Shown piece by piece: positions 1 through 8,170 of a stretch of 14,851 nucleotides of DNA. Positions within the stretch are counted from its first letter, which is position 1; the number at the start of each line of letters is the position of its first letter. A program made the position numbers and the translations under genes. The stretch covers positions 1-14,851 of the forward strand of contig USAI01000057.1 in the NCBI GenBank assembly GCA_900552675.1. Reading direction: 5' to 3'. The notes below the pieces were generated by a model. That model had not been told where the DNA came from, made no database searches, and saw only the letters and a program-made list of their open reading frames with translations. The stretch comes from an uncultured Prevotella sp. GTDB taxonomy: Bacteria > Bacteroidota > Bacteroidia > Bacteroidales > Bacteroidaceae.

Positions 1-33
1 TCCGATCTTCACTGTTTATGTTCTTATCTTCTT

Positions 34-2004
34 TTACTTCCTTTCCTTGATAAGGTCGTGCCGATAGGCATACAGCAAGTCTTGCAGGTCAGAAATCTGA
101 CGTTTCAGCTCAGTACCTATATCGGTGTCGGCCACTAACATTCTGCGATGCGACATCTCTATGATGTAGGTTGTGCTACGAATGTCAAGACACTTGCGTA
201 TGGCGTCGGCCGTACTGGTGAATGGTTCATGCTGTACAAGCTGGAAACCGCGGCTGTGATAGATGAGCGTGTAGCCAGCTATGCCCGTTTCTTTATGATA
301 GGCCGAAGAAAAACCGCCATCAATCACCATCAACTTACCATCGGCTTTAATGGGGTTTTCGCCGTTTGCTACGTGTACAGGTACGTGTCCGTTGATGATG
401 TGTCGGTTAGGTCCTGTCACACCGAAGGCATCCATAATGGCATCTACGATGTCGGGGTTATCGCGCAGCAAGAAGTAGTTGCCTTTTTCCTCCTTATGTG
501 TTTCTTTATCGGCAATGAAGTAACGTTCAAACGTAGCCATCTTCGACTTGTCGAACAGCGGGCTATCAGGTCCACACCATAAGTAAAGAAAATAGTCGGT
601 AGCATATTTTCGCTCCTTGGGTGTAGCATCGTCTTGAAATGCTTTCCTAATGAGCATGCCAATATTATACAGCAAATCTTTGCCTTTATATTTCCTTCCA
701 GGTGTAACTTCTACTTCTTTCAGTGTTCCATCTTCTTTCAGTGGGATAGAGGCGTGAAACAGCAGATTGTTGTTAAACACCGCATACATGCAGCCATGTT
801 GTAGCAGCAAGCGTATGTGCTTGTGCAGCTTCTCGCTTACGCGGAACGTGTGCACCAACTTCTCCATCAAGTCTTCTTCTTCTGCGCTCAGGCGGTAAGG
901 GTCTTTGGGGTCGATGGTAACAAAATTGTTGCTGCGCAATTCATACTGTTTTCCATCAATATCGATGGTGCCGTCGGTATAGTTGATGTGGTTGAACAAC
1001 AGACGGTCGGCCATGTTCCATTCAGGATGCTTGATGAACAGTTCTCCCTCAACCTTAAATTGTAGAATGGCTATTGCCTTATGCATCAAGGTGATGAGGC
1101 GTCGCGTCTTGTCATCAACGTCGTTATCCTTGCCTAGTTTTGGCTCAAATTCAGTACATGGCTCATCGCCATACGTCTCCATGGCAAAGGTGGCCAGCGG
1201 CACCAGATTGATGCCGTAACCTTCTTCCAGTGTAGAGAGGTTTGCGTAGCGCAACGACAATCGTATGACATTGCAGATGCAAGCCTTGTTGCCAGCCAGT
1301 GCGCCCATCCATAAGATGTCGTGGTTGCCCCATTGTATGTCCCAACTATGATATTTGGCCAGTGTGTCGAGAATGATGTGTGCCCCCGAGCCGCGATCGT
1401 AGATGTCGCCCAAAATATGCAACTGGTCAATTGACAGCCGTTGTATAACGTTACAAATGGCAATGATAAAGTCGTCAGCGCGTCCTGTTGAAATAATACT
1501 GTCGATGATGCCGTTTACATACGCAGTTTTGTTTGCGTCGTCGGTGCGTTCATGCAGCAACTCTTGTATGATATAGCTGAAGTCGGCGGGTAACGACTTG
1601 CGCACCTTCGAGCGTGTATATTTGCTCGATACCAGTCGGCAGATAGAAACCAAATAATGAATGGTGATGTGATACCAGTCGTTTATATCTGGTTCAGAAG
1701 CCTTTACCAGTTCCAACTTTTCGTCAGGATAATAAATCAGGGTGCATAGCTCGCGTTGTTCCGACTCGCGTAAGGTGTTTTCAAACAAGTCGTTCACCTT
1801 TCGGCGTATGTTACCTGAAGCGTTTTTCAGCACATGTCTGAACGCTTCATGTTCGCCATGCACGTCGGCCAAGAAGTGCTCGGTACCCTTCGGTAAGTTG
1901 AGGATGGCTTGTAAGTTGATGATTTCAGTGCTTGCCTCGGCAATTGACGGAAACGATTGCGATAGCAACTTTAGATATTTTACATCTGGTGTTGTTCTTT
2001 CCAT
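34..2004 (-). CDS. fbp: Fructose-1,6-bisphosphatase, class III
   Basis: Hydrolyses fructose 1,6-bisphosphate to fructose 6-phosphate, the committed gluconeogenic step in the cytoplasm. The protein is 656 aa from the start chosen here, the usual size of the long class III (Firmicutes/Bacteroidetes) enzymes. Metallophosphatase motifs are clear: DVHGE at residues 47-51, GDIYDRG at 199-205, GNHDILWMGA at 226-235 and NGHVPV at 538-543, followed by DGGF at 562-565. The frame is open up to an ATG at 2076, only 6 bp after the upstream gene. I prefer the ATG at 2004 because MERTTPDVKYLKLLSQSFP matches the family N-terminus as I recall it, and the 24 extra residues look unlike the family. It is the last gene of the leftward cluster. 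The 33 bases after its stop show no hairpin. Function is nearly certain; the start is moderately certain. Confidence 0.96.
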   Translation of the reverse strand: MERTTPDVKYLKLLSQSFPSIAEASTEIINLQAILNLPKGTEHFLADVHGEHEAFRHVLKNASGNIRRKVNDLFENTLRESEQRELCTLIYYPDEKLELVKASEPDINDWYHITIHYLVSICRLVSSKYTRSKVRKSLPADFSYIIQELLHERTDDANKTAYVNGIIDSIISTGRADDFIIAICNVIQRLSIDQLHILGDIYDRGSGAHIILDTLAKYHSWDIQWGNHDILWMGALAGNKACICNVIRLSLRYANLSTLEEGYGINLVPLATFAMETYGDEPCTEFEPKLGKDNDVDDKTRRLITLMHKAIAILQFKVEGELFIKHPEWNMADRLLFNHINYTDGTIDIDGKQYELRSNNFVTIDPKDPYRLSAEEEDLMEKLVHTFRVSEKLHKHIRLLLQHGCMYAVFNNNLLFHASIPLKEDGTLKEVEVTPGRKYKGKDLLYNIGMLIRKAFQDDATPKERKYATDYFLYLWCGPDSPLFDKSKMATFERYFIADKETHKEEKGNYFLLRDNPDIVDAIMDAFGVTGPNRHIINGHVPVHVANGENPIKADGKLMVIDGGFSSAYHKETGIAGYTLIYHSRGFQLVQHEPFTSTADAIRKCLDIRSTTYIIEMSHRRMLVADTDIGTELKRQISDLQDLLYAYRHDLIKERK

Positions 2005-2082
2005 ATTATTGGGGTTTTGTGGGGTATGGTCGTTCGTGTGAAAATTATATTTCGTGTGTGCGGCCAGTGCCATCATGTTATT

Positions 2083-2892
2083 TTAGAGTTTGTTTACTGT
2101 GATTATTTTCAGTGGCTTCTTGCTCCGTTTGATGGGCATGAAGCCTTCTGTTAGCAATGATTGCTCTTCCAGCAATGCCAGCAGTTCTTGGGTGAATGTT
2201 GTTATGCCCAACTTGGGCAACAGTGCCGCCAAGCGGTCTTCATCATAGTCGGTACGAATGAGCAGTTGTGCCGTTTCTTCCAATCGCTTGGTAGTTAGTA
2301 GTCCGCGTGTATTCAGATATTTGTCGTACAACAGTTGTTTGCTCACTACAGCTACTTCATCTGCTGCATCGACCTTTACCAAAGCCAACTTTTTCTCTAT
2401 TGTTTCCTGCACTGTTTGTTCATGTTTCGCCATGGTAGTGCTATACAGATGTATCAGAGCTTTCGTCATCTCTTTAAACGAAGTGGCACCCGTAACTGCG
2501 GCATTGGCAATAGTGGCTACTTGAAGGTTGGGCACTGTTGTTTGTAGGGATGCTGCTTCGGTTTCGCCTATTGCGTGTACGGCTGTAGCCCGTTTCAGTA
2601 CTTGCCTCTTTAGCATCCGTCCCGATTTTTGTTTCAGTTCAGCATGTTTCTGAGTGTAGGTTGATAGGGCGTTGCACACTGTCAATACCGTTGGTATTTT
2701 CAAGTCGTGATAGCGGTCAAGCAGGTGTCGTGTTTTCCAGTCGAACTCGCCAAACAGATGCACAATGTCAGGGTTCTCATCGCCTATATGGTGTGCTGTG
2801 TCTTGGCTTATAATGCTACGCAACCCTTCTACCATGTCAAGGTATGCTTGGCACGAAGGTCCTTCAGAGGTGAAAACGATGCTTATATTCAT
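2083..2892 (-). CDS. Short GT4-like (GT-B N-terminal half) protein of unknown function
   Basis: The product is 269 aa. The N-terminal ~135 residues look like the acceptor half of a GT4/GT-B glycosyltransferase: strand MNISIVFTSEG at the start, PDIVHLFGEF at 41-50, IPTVLTVCNALS at 66-77 and AVHAIGETEAASL at 104-116. After about residue 135 there is no recognisable nucleotide-sugar domain and no E-x7-E motif. Instead there is a helical, charged stretch (140-175) and a C-terminal module around 205-255 (RTDYDEDRLAALLPKLGI, then LLTEGFMPI). It may be a degenerate or repurposed glycosyltransferase, or a regulator built on that fold. The start at 2892 is preferred over the first open ATG at 2919 because MNISIVFTSEG is a typical first strand. 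It sits 97 bp after a GT2 gene and just ahead of fbp. There is no signal peptide or membrane segment. The fold is inferred from motifs; the function is unknown. Confidence 0.75.
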   Translation of the reverse strand: MNISIVFTSEGPSCQAYLDMVEGLRSIISQDTAHHIGDENPDIVHLFGEFDWKTRHLLDRYHDLKIPTVLTVCNALSTYTQKHAELKQKSGRMLKRQVLKRATAVHAIGETEAASLQTTVPNLQVATIANAAVTGATSFKEMTKALIHLYSTTMAKHEQTVQETIEKKLALVKVDAADEVAVVSKQLLYDKYLNTRGLLTTKRLEETAQLLIRTDYDEDRLAALLPKLGITTFTQELLALLEEQSLLTEGFMPIKRSKKPLKIITVNKL

Positions 2893-2922
2893 ATAACTGG
2901 GGCTTATTACTGATAACAATAT

Positions 2923-2967
2923 AACGCTTGCTTATGGAAGCACTTGTTCACGGAAACGCTTGCTTAT
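2923..2967. repeat. 13-bp direct repeat between the two glycosyltransferase-like genes
   Basis: AACGCTTGCTTAT occurs exactly at 2923-2935 and 2955-2967, with a start-to-start distance of 32 bp. On the gene strand the region reads as roughly three degenerate units of 15-17 bp (AAGCAAGCGTTTCC, then AACAAGTGCTTCC, then AAGCAAGCGTT). It lies in the 97 bp gap (2893-2989) between the GT2 and GT4-like genes. I see no TAnnTTTG promoter or terminator there. The role is unknown and it may be only slippage-derived. Confidence 0.55.
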
Positions 2968-2989
2968 TCTTATTGCCAGAAGATTTAGT

Positions 2990-4156
2990 TTACAGTTTAT
3001 GACTTGAGAACACGTGTTTATCGGCATAAGCATAGCGTATGCGGTAGATGAGGCTATGCCAGAAGCCGCGAAGCTCGTATGGGATGGCTCGCCAAGCCGA
3101 CAGTTGTGTGTCGAAGCTTTTAAACATCTTGTTGGCGATGATGGTGCGAGCCACCAGCGTGCCGATAAAGGCCACACAGGCTGCAGCCAACATAATCCAG
3201 TTTTGTGAGATGGCCGCCCATGTGCCAAATGCTATGTCGGCAATATAGTTGGCATACAGACAAAAGGTGTCGAACATATGCAGAGCTCTGTAGCGGTTGA
3301 TGCCTTGCAGTGAGCCACGATAATTGATAAAGCCTATCTTTTCGATGCGCCACGCGTTCTTGCTGGGGGCATCTTCTTGCATCCATGCGTCGGGGCTTGT
3401 TATCACGGCAGCGTTGCCTTTTTGGGCATATTTGTTTACGATAAAGTCGTATTCGCCCTGAATAAACTGCAAGTTTCCACGATAGCCATCGTTGTTGATG
3501 AAGAGGTCGCGGCGGAACATTACATTGCCCGCATTGGCACAAAAGGCCTTGCCGTTATATGCCATGCGTAGAAAGTAAGTCTGCTCACGTAAACGTTCAA
3601 AACGATAGAATGGTTTAGCCTTGGCCTCATAGTTTGAGTAGCCCAGCACCAGGTCTTTATCGTTGCTGCATCCTGTAGCCATGGCTTTAAGCCAATGGTC
3701 AGACACGGGGGTATATCTCGAGTCGGTAATGATAACCCACTCGTTGTGAGCTGCTTTTGCGCCAATGGTCATGGCCAGTTTCCCCCTACTCATAAATAGC
3801 GAACGCTGTGGCACAAAGGTGGTATAGAGTGTCGAGTTGGCCGCATAGCGTTTCAGTACGTCTTCTGTTTCCGAGTCGCGATGCCCTGCAACCACAATCA
3901 CCTCGAAACCAGGTTCATAGTGTTGTGAGAGGATGGCCGATAGATGGTTGTCCATTTGTTCGGCCGTACCGTTCGACACCACTATCACCGACAGGCGTGG
4001 CCCCACATTGTCCTCGTGGTCAGCGTTATCTTCGTCGCAGGGCATATCGTTATGTCCTGGGCGAAGTCGGAAAAATGGGTTTGCCACCAATGTTGTGATG
4101 ATGGCCAAAATAATCAGTATTGTTGATACAATGACAGTTAAATTATCTACAATCAT
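2990..4156 (-). CDS. Membrane-anchored family 2 glycosyltransferase
   Basis: 388 aa. One hydrophobic segment is at the N-terminus (about 5-25) and two more lie near the C-terminus (about 295-316 and 319-340), so it should sit in the inner membrane with a cytoplasmic GT-A domain. The catalytic domain runs from about 54 (RLSVIVVSNGTAEQ) through EVIVVAGHRDSETEDV (85-100) and VIITDSRYTP (141-150). QEDAPSKNAWRIEK (260-273) resembles the acceptor-base and QxxRW region. The expected DxD metal site is TDSR (144-147), so the second Asp is missing. Substrate cannot be read from the sequence; polysaccharide or lipid-linked glycan synthesis is a fair guess. Its ATG overlaps the lysA stop as ATGA (4153-4156), which supports this start and suggests translational coupling. 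Confidence 0.88.
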   Translation of the reverse strand: MIVDNLTVIVSTILIILAIITTLVANPFFRLRPGHNDMPCDEDNADHEDNVGPRLSVIVVSNGTAEQMDNHLSAILSQHYEPGFEVIVVAGHRDSETEDVLKRYAANSTLYTTFVPQRSLFMSRGKLAMTIGAKAAHNEWVIITDSRYTPVSDHWLKAMATGCSNDKDLVLGYSNYEAKAKPFYRFERLREQTYFLRMAYNGKAFCANAGNVMFRRDLFINNDGYRGNLQFIQGEYDFIVNKYAQKGNAAVITSPDAWMQEDAPSKNAWRIEKIGFINYRGSLQGINRYRALHMFDTFCLYANYIADIAFGTWAAISQNWIMLAAACVAFIGTLVARTIIANKMFKSFDTQLSAWRAIPYELRGFWHSLIYRIRYAYADKHVFSSHKL

Positions 4157-5310
4157 AAATCTTCAGTTACATAGCCTTTTGGTAGTTGGCGGCAATTGTA
4201 TTGGCTAGCCATTATCTCGCCGTAGGCTCCTGCCGACCGTAGCGCTATTAAGTCGCCGCGATGGCATTTATTGATTTCAATGCTTTTGGCAAACACGTCG
4301 CTCGACTCGCAGATGGGTCCCACCACGTCATACACCTCGCAAGGTTCGTTGCTGCTGATGTTTTCAATCTTGTGGGTAGCCTGATAGAGTGCTGGACGAA
4401 TGAGGTCGGTCATGCCCGCATCAACGATGGCAAACTGTTTGCAGGTGCCTTGTTTGACGTATAGCGTGCGTGTGATGAGCGCGCCACATTGTCCTACCAC
4501 GGCACGTCCCAGTTCAAAGTGCAACTGCTGTCCTTCGCGCAGCACGAGGTGTTGAGCATAGGTGTCGAAATATTCTTTGAAGTTGGGTATGGGTTGCCCG
4601 TTAGGGTCGTCATAGTTGATGCCCAGTCCGCCACCTACATTAATGTTTGCAATATTAATATCAAGCTGGTCCATTTCATCCTGTATCTCGTTGATGCGAT
4701 GGCACAGTGCAACAAAGTCAGACATGTCGAGAATTTGCGAACCGATATGAAAGTGCAAGCCGATGAAGTGTATGTTCTTCATCTTCTTGGCCTTGACAAT
4801 GGTGGGCACCATGTCTTGCATGGCAATGCCAAACTTGTTTTCGGCCAGCCCCGTAGTGATGTTGGCGTGTGTGTGTGCTCCCACGTTAGGGTTTATGCGC
4901 AGCGCCACGCGTGCCACCTTGCCTTTAGCTTCGGCCAGCTCGTTGATAACCTCCAGTTCGGCCACACTTTCAACGTTGAAGCAGCTGATGCCAGCGTCCA
5001 GTCCGAGGTTTATTTCCCAATCGCTTTTTCCTACGCCAGCATACACAATATCTTCTGCTTTAAATCCTGCATCCAGCGCAGCCTTCATTTCGCCACCGCT
5101 TACGCAATCGGCGCCCAAGCCCGCTTGTTGTATGATGTTCAGAATTTTAGCGTTGGCATTAGCCTTTACAGCATAATGCACATGATAGTTGCTATGCTTG
5201 GCTGTCTCAGCGTTGATAGCTTTCAAGGTGTTGTTCAGCACCTTTGTGTCATAATAGTAGAAGGGTGTTTGTATGCCTTCGAATTGGCCAATTGGAAACT
5301 GTCCTTTCAT
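4153..5310 (-). CDS. lysA: Diaminopimelate decarboxylase
   Basis: PLP enzyme that decarboxylates meso-diaminopimelate to L-lysine, the last step of lysine synthesis, in the cytoplasm. The 385-aa length is normal for the Bacteroidetes form. The N-terminal alanine-racemase-type barrel has the PLP lysine in YAVKAN (K49), HFHIGSQ at 186-192 and the phosphate-binding GGGLG at 226-230. ELGRAVVG (266-273) stands where most LysA proteins have EPGR. The C-terminal barrel carries DAGMTDLIRPALY (297-309) and GPICESSDVF (331-340), with Cys334 as the active-site residue supplied across the dimer. It lies 47 bp downstream of lysC, and its stop overlaps the start of a glycosyltransferase gene. Pairing with lysC points to one lysine/DAP transcription unit; no lysine riboswitch is visible in the gap. 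Confidence 0.97.
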   Translation of the reverse strand: MKGQFPIGQFEGIQTPFYYYDTKVLNNTLKAINAETAKHSNYHVHYAVKANANAKILNIIQQAGLGADCVSGGEMKAALDAGFKAEDIVYAGVGKSDWEINLGLDAGISCFNVESVAELEVINELAEAKGKVARVALRINPNVGAHTHANITTGLAENKFGIAMQDMVPTIVKAKKMKNIHFIGLHFHIGSQILDMSDFVALCHRINEIQDEMDQLDINIANINVGGGLGINYDDPNGQPIPNFKEYFDTYAQHLVLREGQQLHFELGRAVVGQCGALITRTLYVKQGTCKQFAIVDAGMTDLIRPALYQATHKIENISSNEPCEVYDVVGPICESSDVFAKSIEINKCHRGDLIALRSAGAYGEIMASQYNCRQLPKGYVTEDL

Positions 5311-5357
5311 CGTTTTTCTTTCAATCGTTATGTAAATCTCTCTCTGTTATCCTTTTT

Positions 5358-6674
5358 TTATTTAAACAGCACGTTGCTCAAGTTTTGCAAAGCCTTTTGC
5401 TTGTCAGACTCTTTGATGAGGAACGAGATGTTATAATTAGAGCCGCCATACGAAATCATGCGCACGGGTACATCCTTCATCGCCTCAAGCACCAGTGTTT
5501 CAAAGCCCATGTTGCTCCAGTCGAGGTCGCCCACCACGCACACAATGCACATATCTTCGTCTACCGTTACGGTGCCATACTTCTTCAGTTCGTCAACAAT
5601 GGCGTTTAAGTGCTCAATATTGTCGATGCTCATCGATACGCCTACCTCGCTGGTAGCCACCATATCGATAGGTGTTTGGTAGCTTTCAAATATTTCAAAC
5701 ACCTTGCGTAAGAAGCCCGTAGCCAGCAACATACGGCTCGACTTGATTTTAATTGCGGTGATATTGTCTTTGGCTGCCACGGCCTTTATCTTACCCTTAA
5801 TGAGCACGTTGTCAATGATGGTTCCAGGAGCCTGAGGGTCCATAGTGTCTTTCAAACGTACAGGTATGCCCGAATATTTGGCAGGCTGCACACAGGTGGG
5901 ATGCAGAATTTTAGCGCCAAAGTAGGCCAACTCGGCAGCCTCTTCAAAGTTCAGCTGACGTATAGCGTCGGTACCTTCAACAAATCGTGGGTCGTTGTTG
6001 TGCATACCGTCAATGTCGGTCCATATCTGTATTTCTTCGGCTTGCAGTGCCACGCCAATGAGCGATGCTGTGAAGTCGCTACCGCCACGCAGCAGGTTGT
6101 CGGTCTCGCCGTATGCGTTACGGCAGATAAAGCCCTGTGTGAGGTATATCTGGTAGCCTTCGTTATCGGCCATTATGTTTGTAAGTTTTTCTTTGATATA
6201 CTGTGCGTCGGGTTCCGAGTTCTTGTCGGTACGCATAAAGTCGAGCGCAGATATTAAGATAGCTTTGATGCCTATTTCTTCAAGATAATTAAGCATCATG
6301 TTTGTGCTCATAATTTCGCCCTGTGCTACGATGCTTTTCTCTTCAAAACTGGTGAAGATGTCTTTGGTGAACGAGCGCATATAAGCAAACTCGCTTTGCA
6401 GGAATGTGATGGTTTTCTGCTTATACTCGTCGGTGGTAAACAGCTCTTCAACGTGCTGCATATACGTTCTTTCAAGGTTGTTGATAACCTCGTTAGCGCC
6501 GTCAGAGTTTTTCTTATACAGATAGTTTGAAATTTCCAACAGCGTGTTGGTCGTACCAGACATTGCCGACAATACGACAAACGTAGGCTCACCTGATTCA
6601 GTGATGAGCGAGGCCACATGCTTGATGTTTTTGGGAGAGCCGACCGATGTGCCTCCAAATTTCATTACTTTCAT
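5358..6674 (-). CDS. lysC: Aspartokinase, monofunctional
   Basis: Phosphorylates L-aspartate to 4-phospho-aspartate, the entry step to lysine/DAP, threonine and methionine. 438 aa, with no fused homoserine dehydrogenase. The kinase domain (about 1-290) opens with MKVMKFGGTSVGSP and has LRGGSDFTASLIG (195-207) and EAAELAYFGAKILHP (245-259). Two ACT-type regulatory modules follow from about 305: SEVGVSMSI at 342-350 resembles the allosteric effector-binding segment, and the protein ends with MISYGGSNYNISFLI (406-420). Feedback control by lysine is likely because lysA follows 47 bp downstream, but the effector cannot be read directly. The ATG at 6674 is chosen; an in-frame ATG at 6665 would remove three residues. 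The 92 bp upstream gap (6675-6766) shows no TAnnTTTG element, so transcription probably comes from the upstream his/ftsE genes. Confidence 0.96.
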   Translation of the reverse strand: MKVMKFGGTSVGSPKNIKHVASLITESGEPTFVVLSAMSGTTNTLLEISNYLYKKNSDGANEVINNLERTYMQHVEELFTTDEYKQKTITFLQSEFAYMRSFTKDIFTSFEEKSIVAQGEIMSTNMMLNYLEEIGIKAILISALDFMRTDKNSEPDAQYIKEKLTNIMADNEGYQIYLTQGFICRNAYGETDNLLRGGSDFTASLIGVALQAEEIQIWTDIDGMHNNDPRFVEGTDAIRQLNFEEAAELAYFGAKILHPTCVQPAKYSGIPVRLKDTMDPQAPGTIIDNVLIKGKIKAVAAKDNITAIKIKSSRMLLATGFLRKVFEIFESYQTPIDMVATSEVGVSMSIDNIEHLNAIVDELKKYGTVTVDEDMCIVCVVGDLDWSNMGFETLVLEAMKDVPVRMISYGGSNYNISFLIKESDKQKALQNLSNVLFK

Positions 6675-6766
6675 GTCTATCTTTATTTATAGGTTGCTAT
6701 TAATGATGTTTCTTCTATTTATTATGTAATATGTTGCGGTAGGGGCGAAGCCGAAACAGCTTTCTA

Positions 6767-7441
6767 TCAACTGTTTATCTTTTGCAGTTCGCCTTTTTCA
6801 CAGCGATACACTATGCCAGGGTGCTTATCGACGATGGGCAAGTTGTGTGTCGACATTACCACGGCAGTGCCTGAACTGGTGATGTCGTGCAGCAGACTAA
6901 CAATGTTGTCGGCTGTTTCGGGGTCGAGGTTTCCAGTAGGCTCGTCGGCAATAATCATTTTTGGTGTGTTCAGCAAGGCGCGTGCTATGGCAATGCGTTG
7001 CTGCTCTCCACCCGAAAGCTCGTGTGGGCGTTTGTCTTTTTTGTCTTCCATGCCCACTTTTTCCAGCACCTCGGTTATTCGGTTGTCAATGTCGTCGTTG
7101 TTTTTCCATCCTGTCGATTTCAGTACAAACCTTAGGTTGCTGTACACAGTGCGGTCGTGCAACAACTGAAAATCTTGGAAGATGATGCCCATCTCTCGGC
7201 GCAACGCAGGTATCTCTTTGCGCTTTATGTGTATGAGGTCTCGCTCCAGCACTTCGGCTTTTTCGGCCTCGTCGCTGTAGATGTCGAGCTCGCAATACAG
7301 TGTTTTCAGCAGCGAGCTTTTACCCGATCCTACCTTACCGATGACGTACACAAACTGTCCTTCGTCGATATTCCAATCAACGTCTTTCAATATCAGTTCT
7401 TCGTCCTGGTAAATATTTACTTTACGATAGTCTACCAACAT
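6767..7441 (-). CDS. ftsE: FtsE-type ABC transporter ATP-binding protein
   Basis: 224-aa cytoplasmic ABC ATPase of the FtsE/LolD-like class. Walker A is GKVGSGKS (35-42), the Q-loop is IFQDFQLL (Q89), the signature is LSGGEQQR (142-149), Walker B is MIIADEP (162-168) with Glu167, the D-loop is NLDP and the H-loop is STHN (His199). The GKVGSGKSSLLKTLY wording and the insertion after it (about 53-75) are what I recall for Bacteroidetes proteins annotated FtsE. FtsE works with the membrane protein FtsX to control peptidoglycan hydrolases at division. No ftsX or other permease gene is in the window, so the partner must be encoded elsewhere. It lies 29 bp after hisIE and 92 bp before lysC. ATPase class is certain; the FtsE assignment is probable. 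Confidence 0.88.
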   Translation of the reverse strand: MLVDYRKVNIYQDEELILKDVDWNIDEGQFVYVIGKVGSGKSSLLKTLYCELDIYSDEAEKAEVLERDLIHIKRKEIPALRREMGIIFQDFQLLHDRTVYSNLRFVLKSTGWKNNDDIDNRITEVLEKVGMEDKKDKRPHELSGGEQQRIAIARALLNTPKMIIADEPTGNLDPETADNIVSLLHDITSSGTAVVMSTHNLPIVDKHPGIVYRCEKGELQKINS

Positions 7442-7470
7442 ATCTGTTATGTGTGTTAATGCTTATATGC

Positions 7471-8085
7471 TTAGTGTTTATGCCAAGAAGGGTCGTGGCG
7501 CACCTGAAGCTCTTTGGCAATGTCTTCAATGCGCAAGCCCTTGCTGGTAAGCAGCACGATGAGATGATAGAACATGTCAGAAGCCTCGTATATCAGACGT
7601 TCGTTGGTGCCATTAGTGGCCTCAATTACCGCCTCAAGAGCCTCTTCGCCCACCTTTTGTGCCATTCTGTTCAGCCCGTCTTTAAACAGACTGGTAGTAT
7701 ATGATCCTTCAGGCATCTCTTCGTGACGCTTGTTTATAAAGTCTTGCAATTCAGTAAGAAACAAAAGCGGATTGGCAGTGTTGTCTTCGCCCCAACAGGT
7801 GTCGGTGCCTTTATGGCAAGTAGGCCCTTCGGGGTTTACTTTTACCAACAGCGTGTCGTTATCGCAATCGTTCTGTATGCTAACTAGATGCAGATAATGT
7901 CCTGATGTTTCGCCCTTTGTCCACAGACAGTGTCGCGAGCGCGACCAGAAGGTCACCTTCTTTGTCTCGATGGTTTTCTGATAGGCCTCTTCGTTCATGA
8001 AGCCCAGCATCAGTACGTTTTTGGTGGTGGCATCTTGAATGATAGCTGGCACCAGTCCTCCCATTTTTTCAAAATCAATCTGCAT
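7471..8085 (-). CDS. hisIE: Bifunctional phosphoribosyl-AMP cyclohydrolase / phosphoribosyl-ATP pyrophosphatase
   Basis: Carries out steps 2 and 3 of histidine synthesis: PR-ATP to PR-AMP (HisE part), then ring opening to ProFAR (HisI part). In the 204-aa protein, HisI covers about 1-105 with WSRSRHCLWTKGETSG (47-62), the Asp/Cys metal cluster DCDND (73-77) and further metal-site cysteines C90 and C97. HisE covers about 110-204 with GSYTTSLFKDGLNRMAQKVGEEALE (127-151), carrying the acidic Mg-binding residues. The start is placed at the second of two adjacent ATGs (8088 and 8085) because MQIDFEKMGGLVPAIIQD matches the family start; the other adds one Met. The frame stays open to 8202, but that would run into hisF and adds non-family residues. 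It is separated from hisF by 85 bp that holds only a weak 5-bp hairpin. Confidence 0.96.
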   Translation of the reverse strand: MQIDFEKMGGLVPAIIQDATTKNVLMLGFMNEEAYQKTIETKKVTFWSRSRHCLWTKGETSGHYLHLVSIQNDCDNDTLLVKVNPEGPTCHKGTDTCWGEDNTANPLLFLTELQDFINKRHEEMPEGSYTTSLFKDGLNRMAQKVGEEALEAVIEATNGTNERLIYEASDMFYHLIVLLTSKGLRIEDIAKELQVRHDPSWHKH

Positions 8086-8170
8086 CATGTTTCTTTTTGT
8101 AATGTCGTTGTATTTGTGTATGTATATATAATAAGGTGTAAAACCTTTATTCGCTTTTCCCTCTTCAGGC

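Noticed and set aside
4489..5436. Long plus-strand open frame (315 codons) opposite lysA and lysC
   Set aside because: It is antisense to well-identified genes on the other strand, and its translation has no recognisable domain; it is a by-product of their codon use.
6675..6766. Lysine riboswitch or separate promoter ahead of lysC
   Set aside because: The 92 bp gap is too short for an L-box and contains no TAnnTTTG element on the gene strand.
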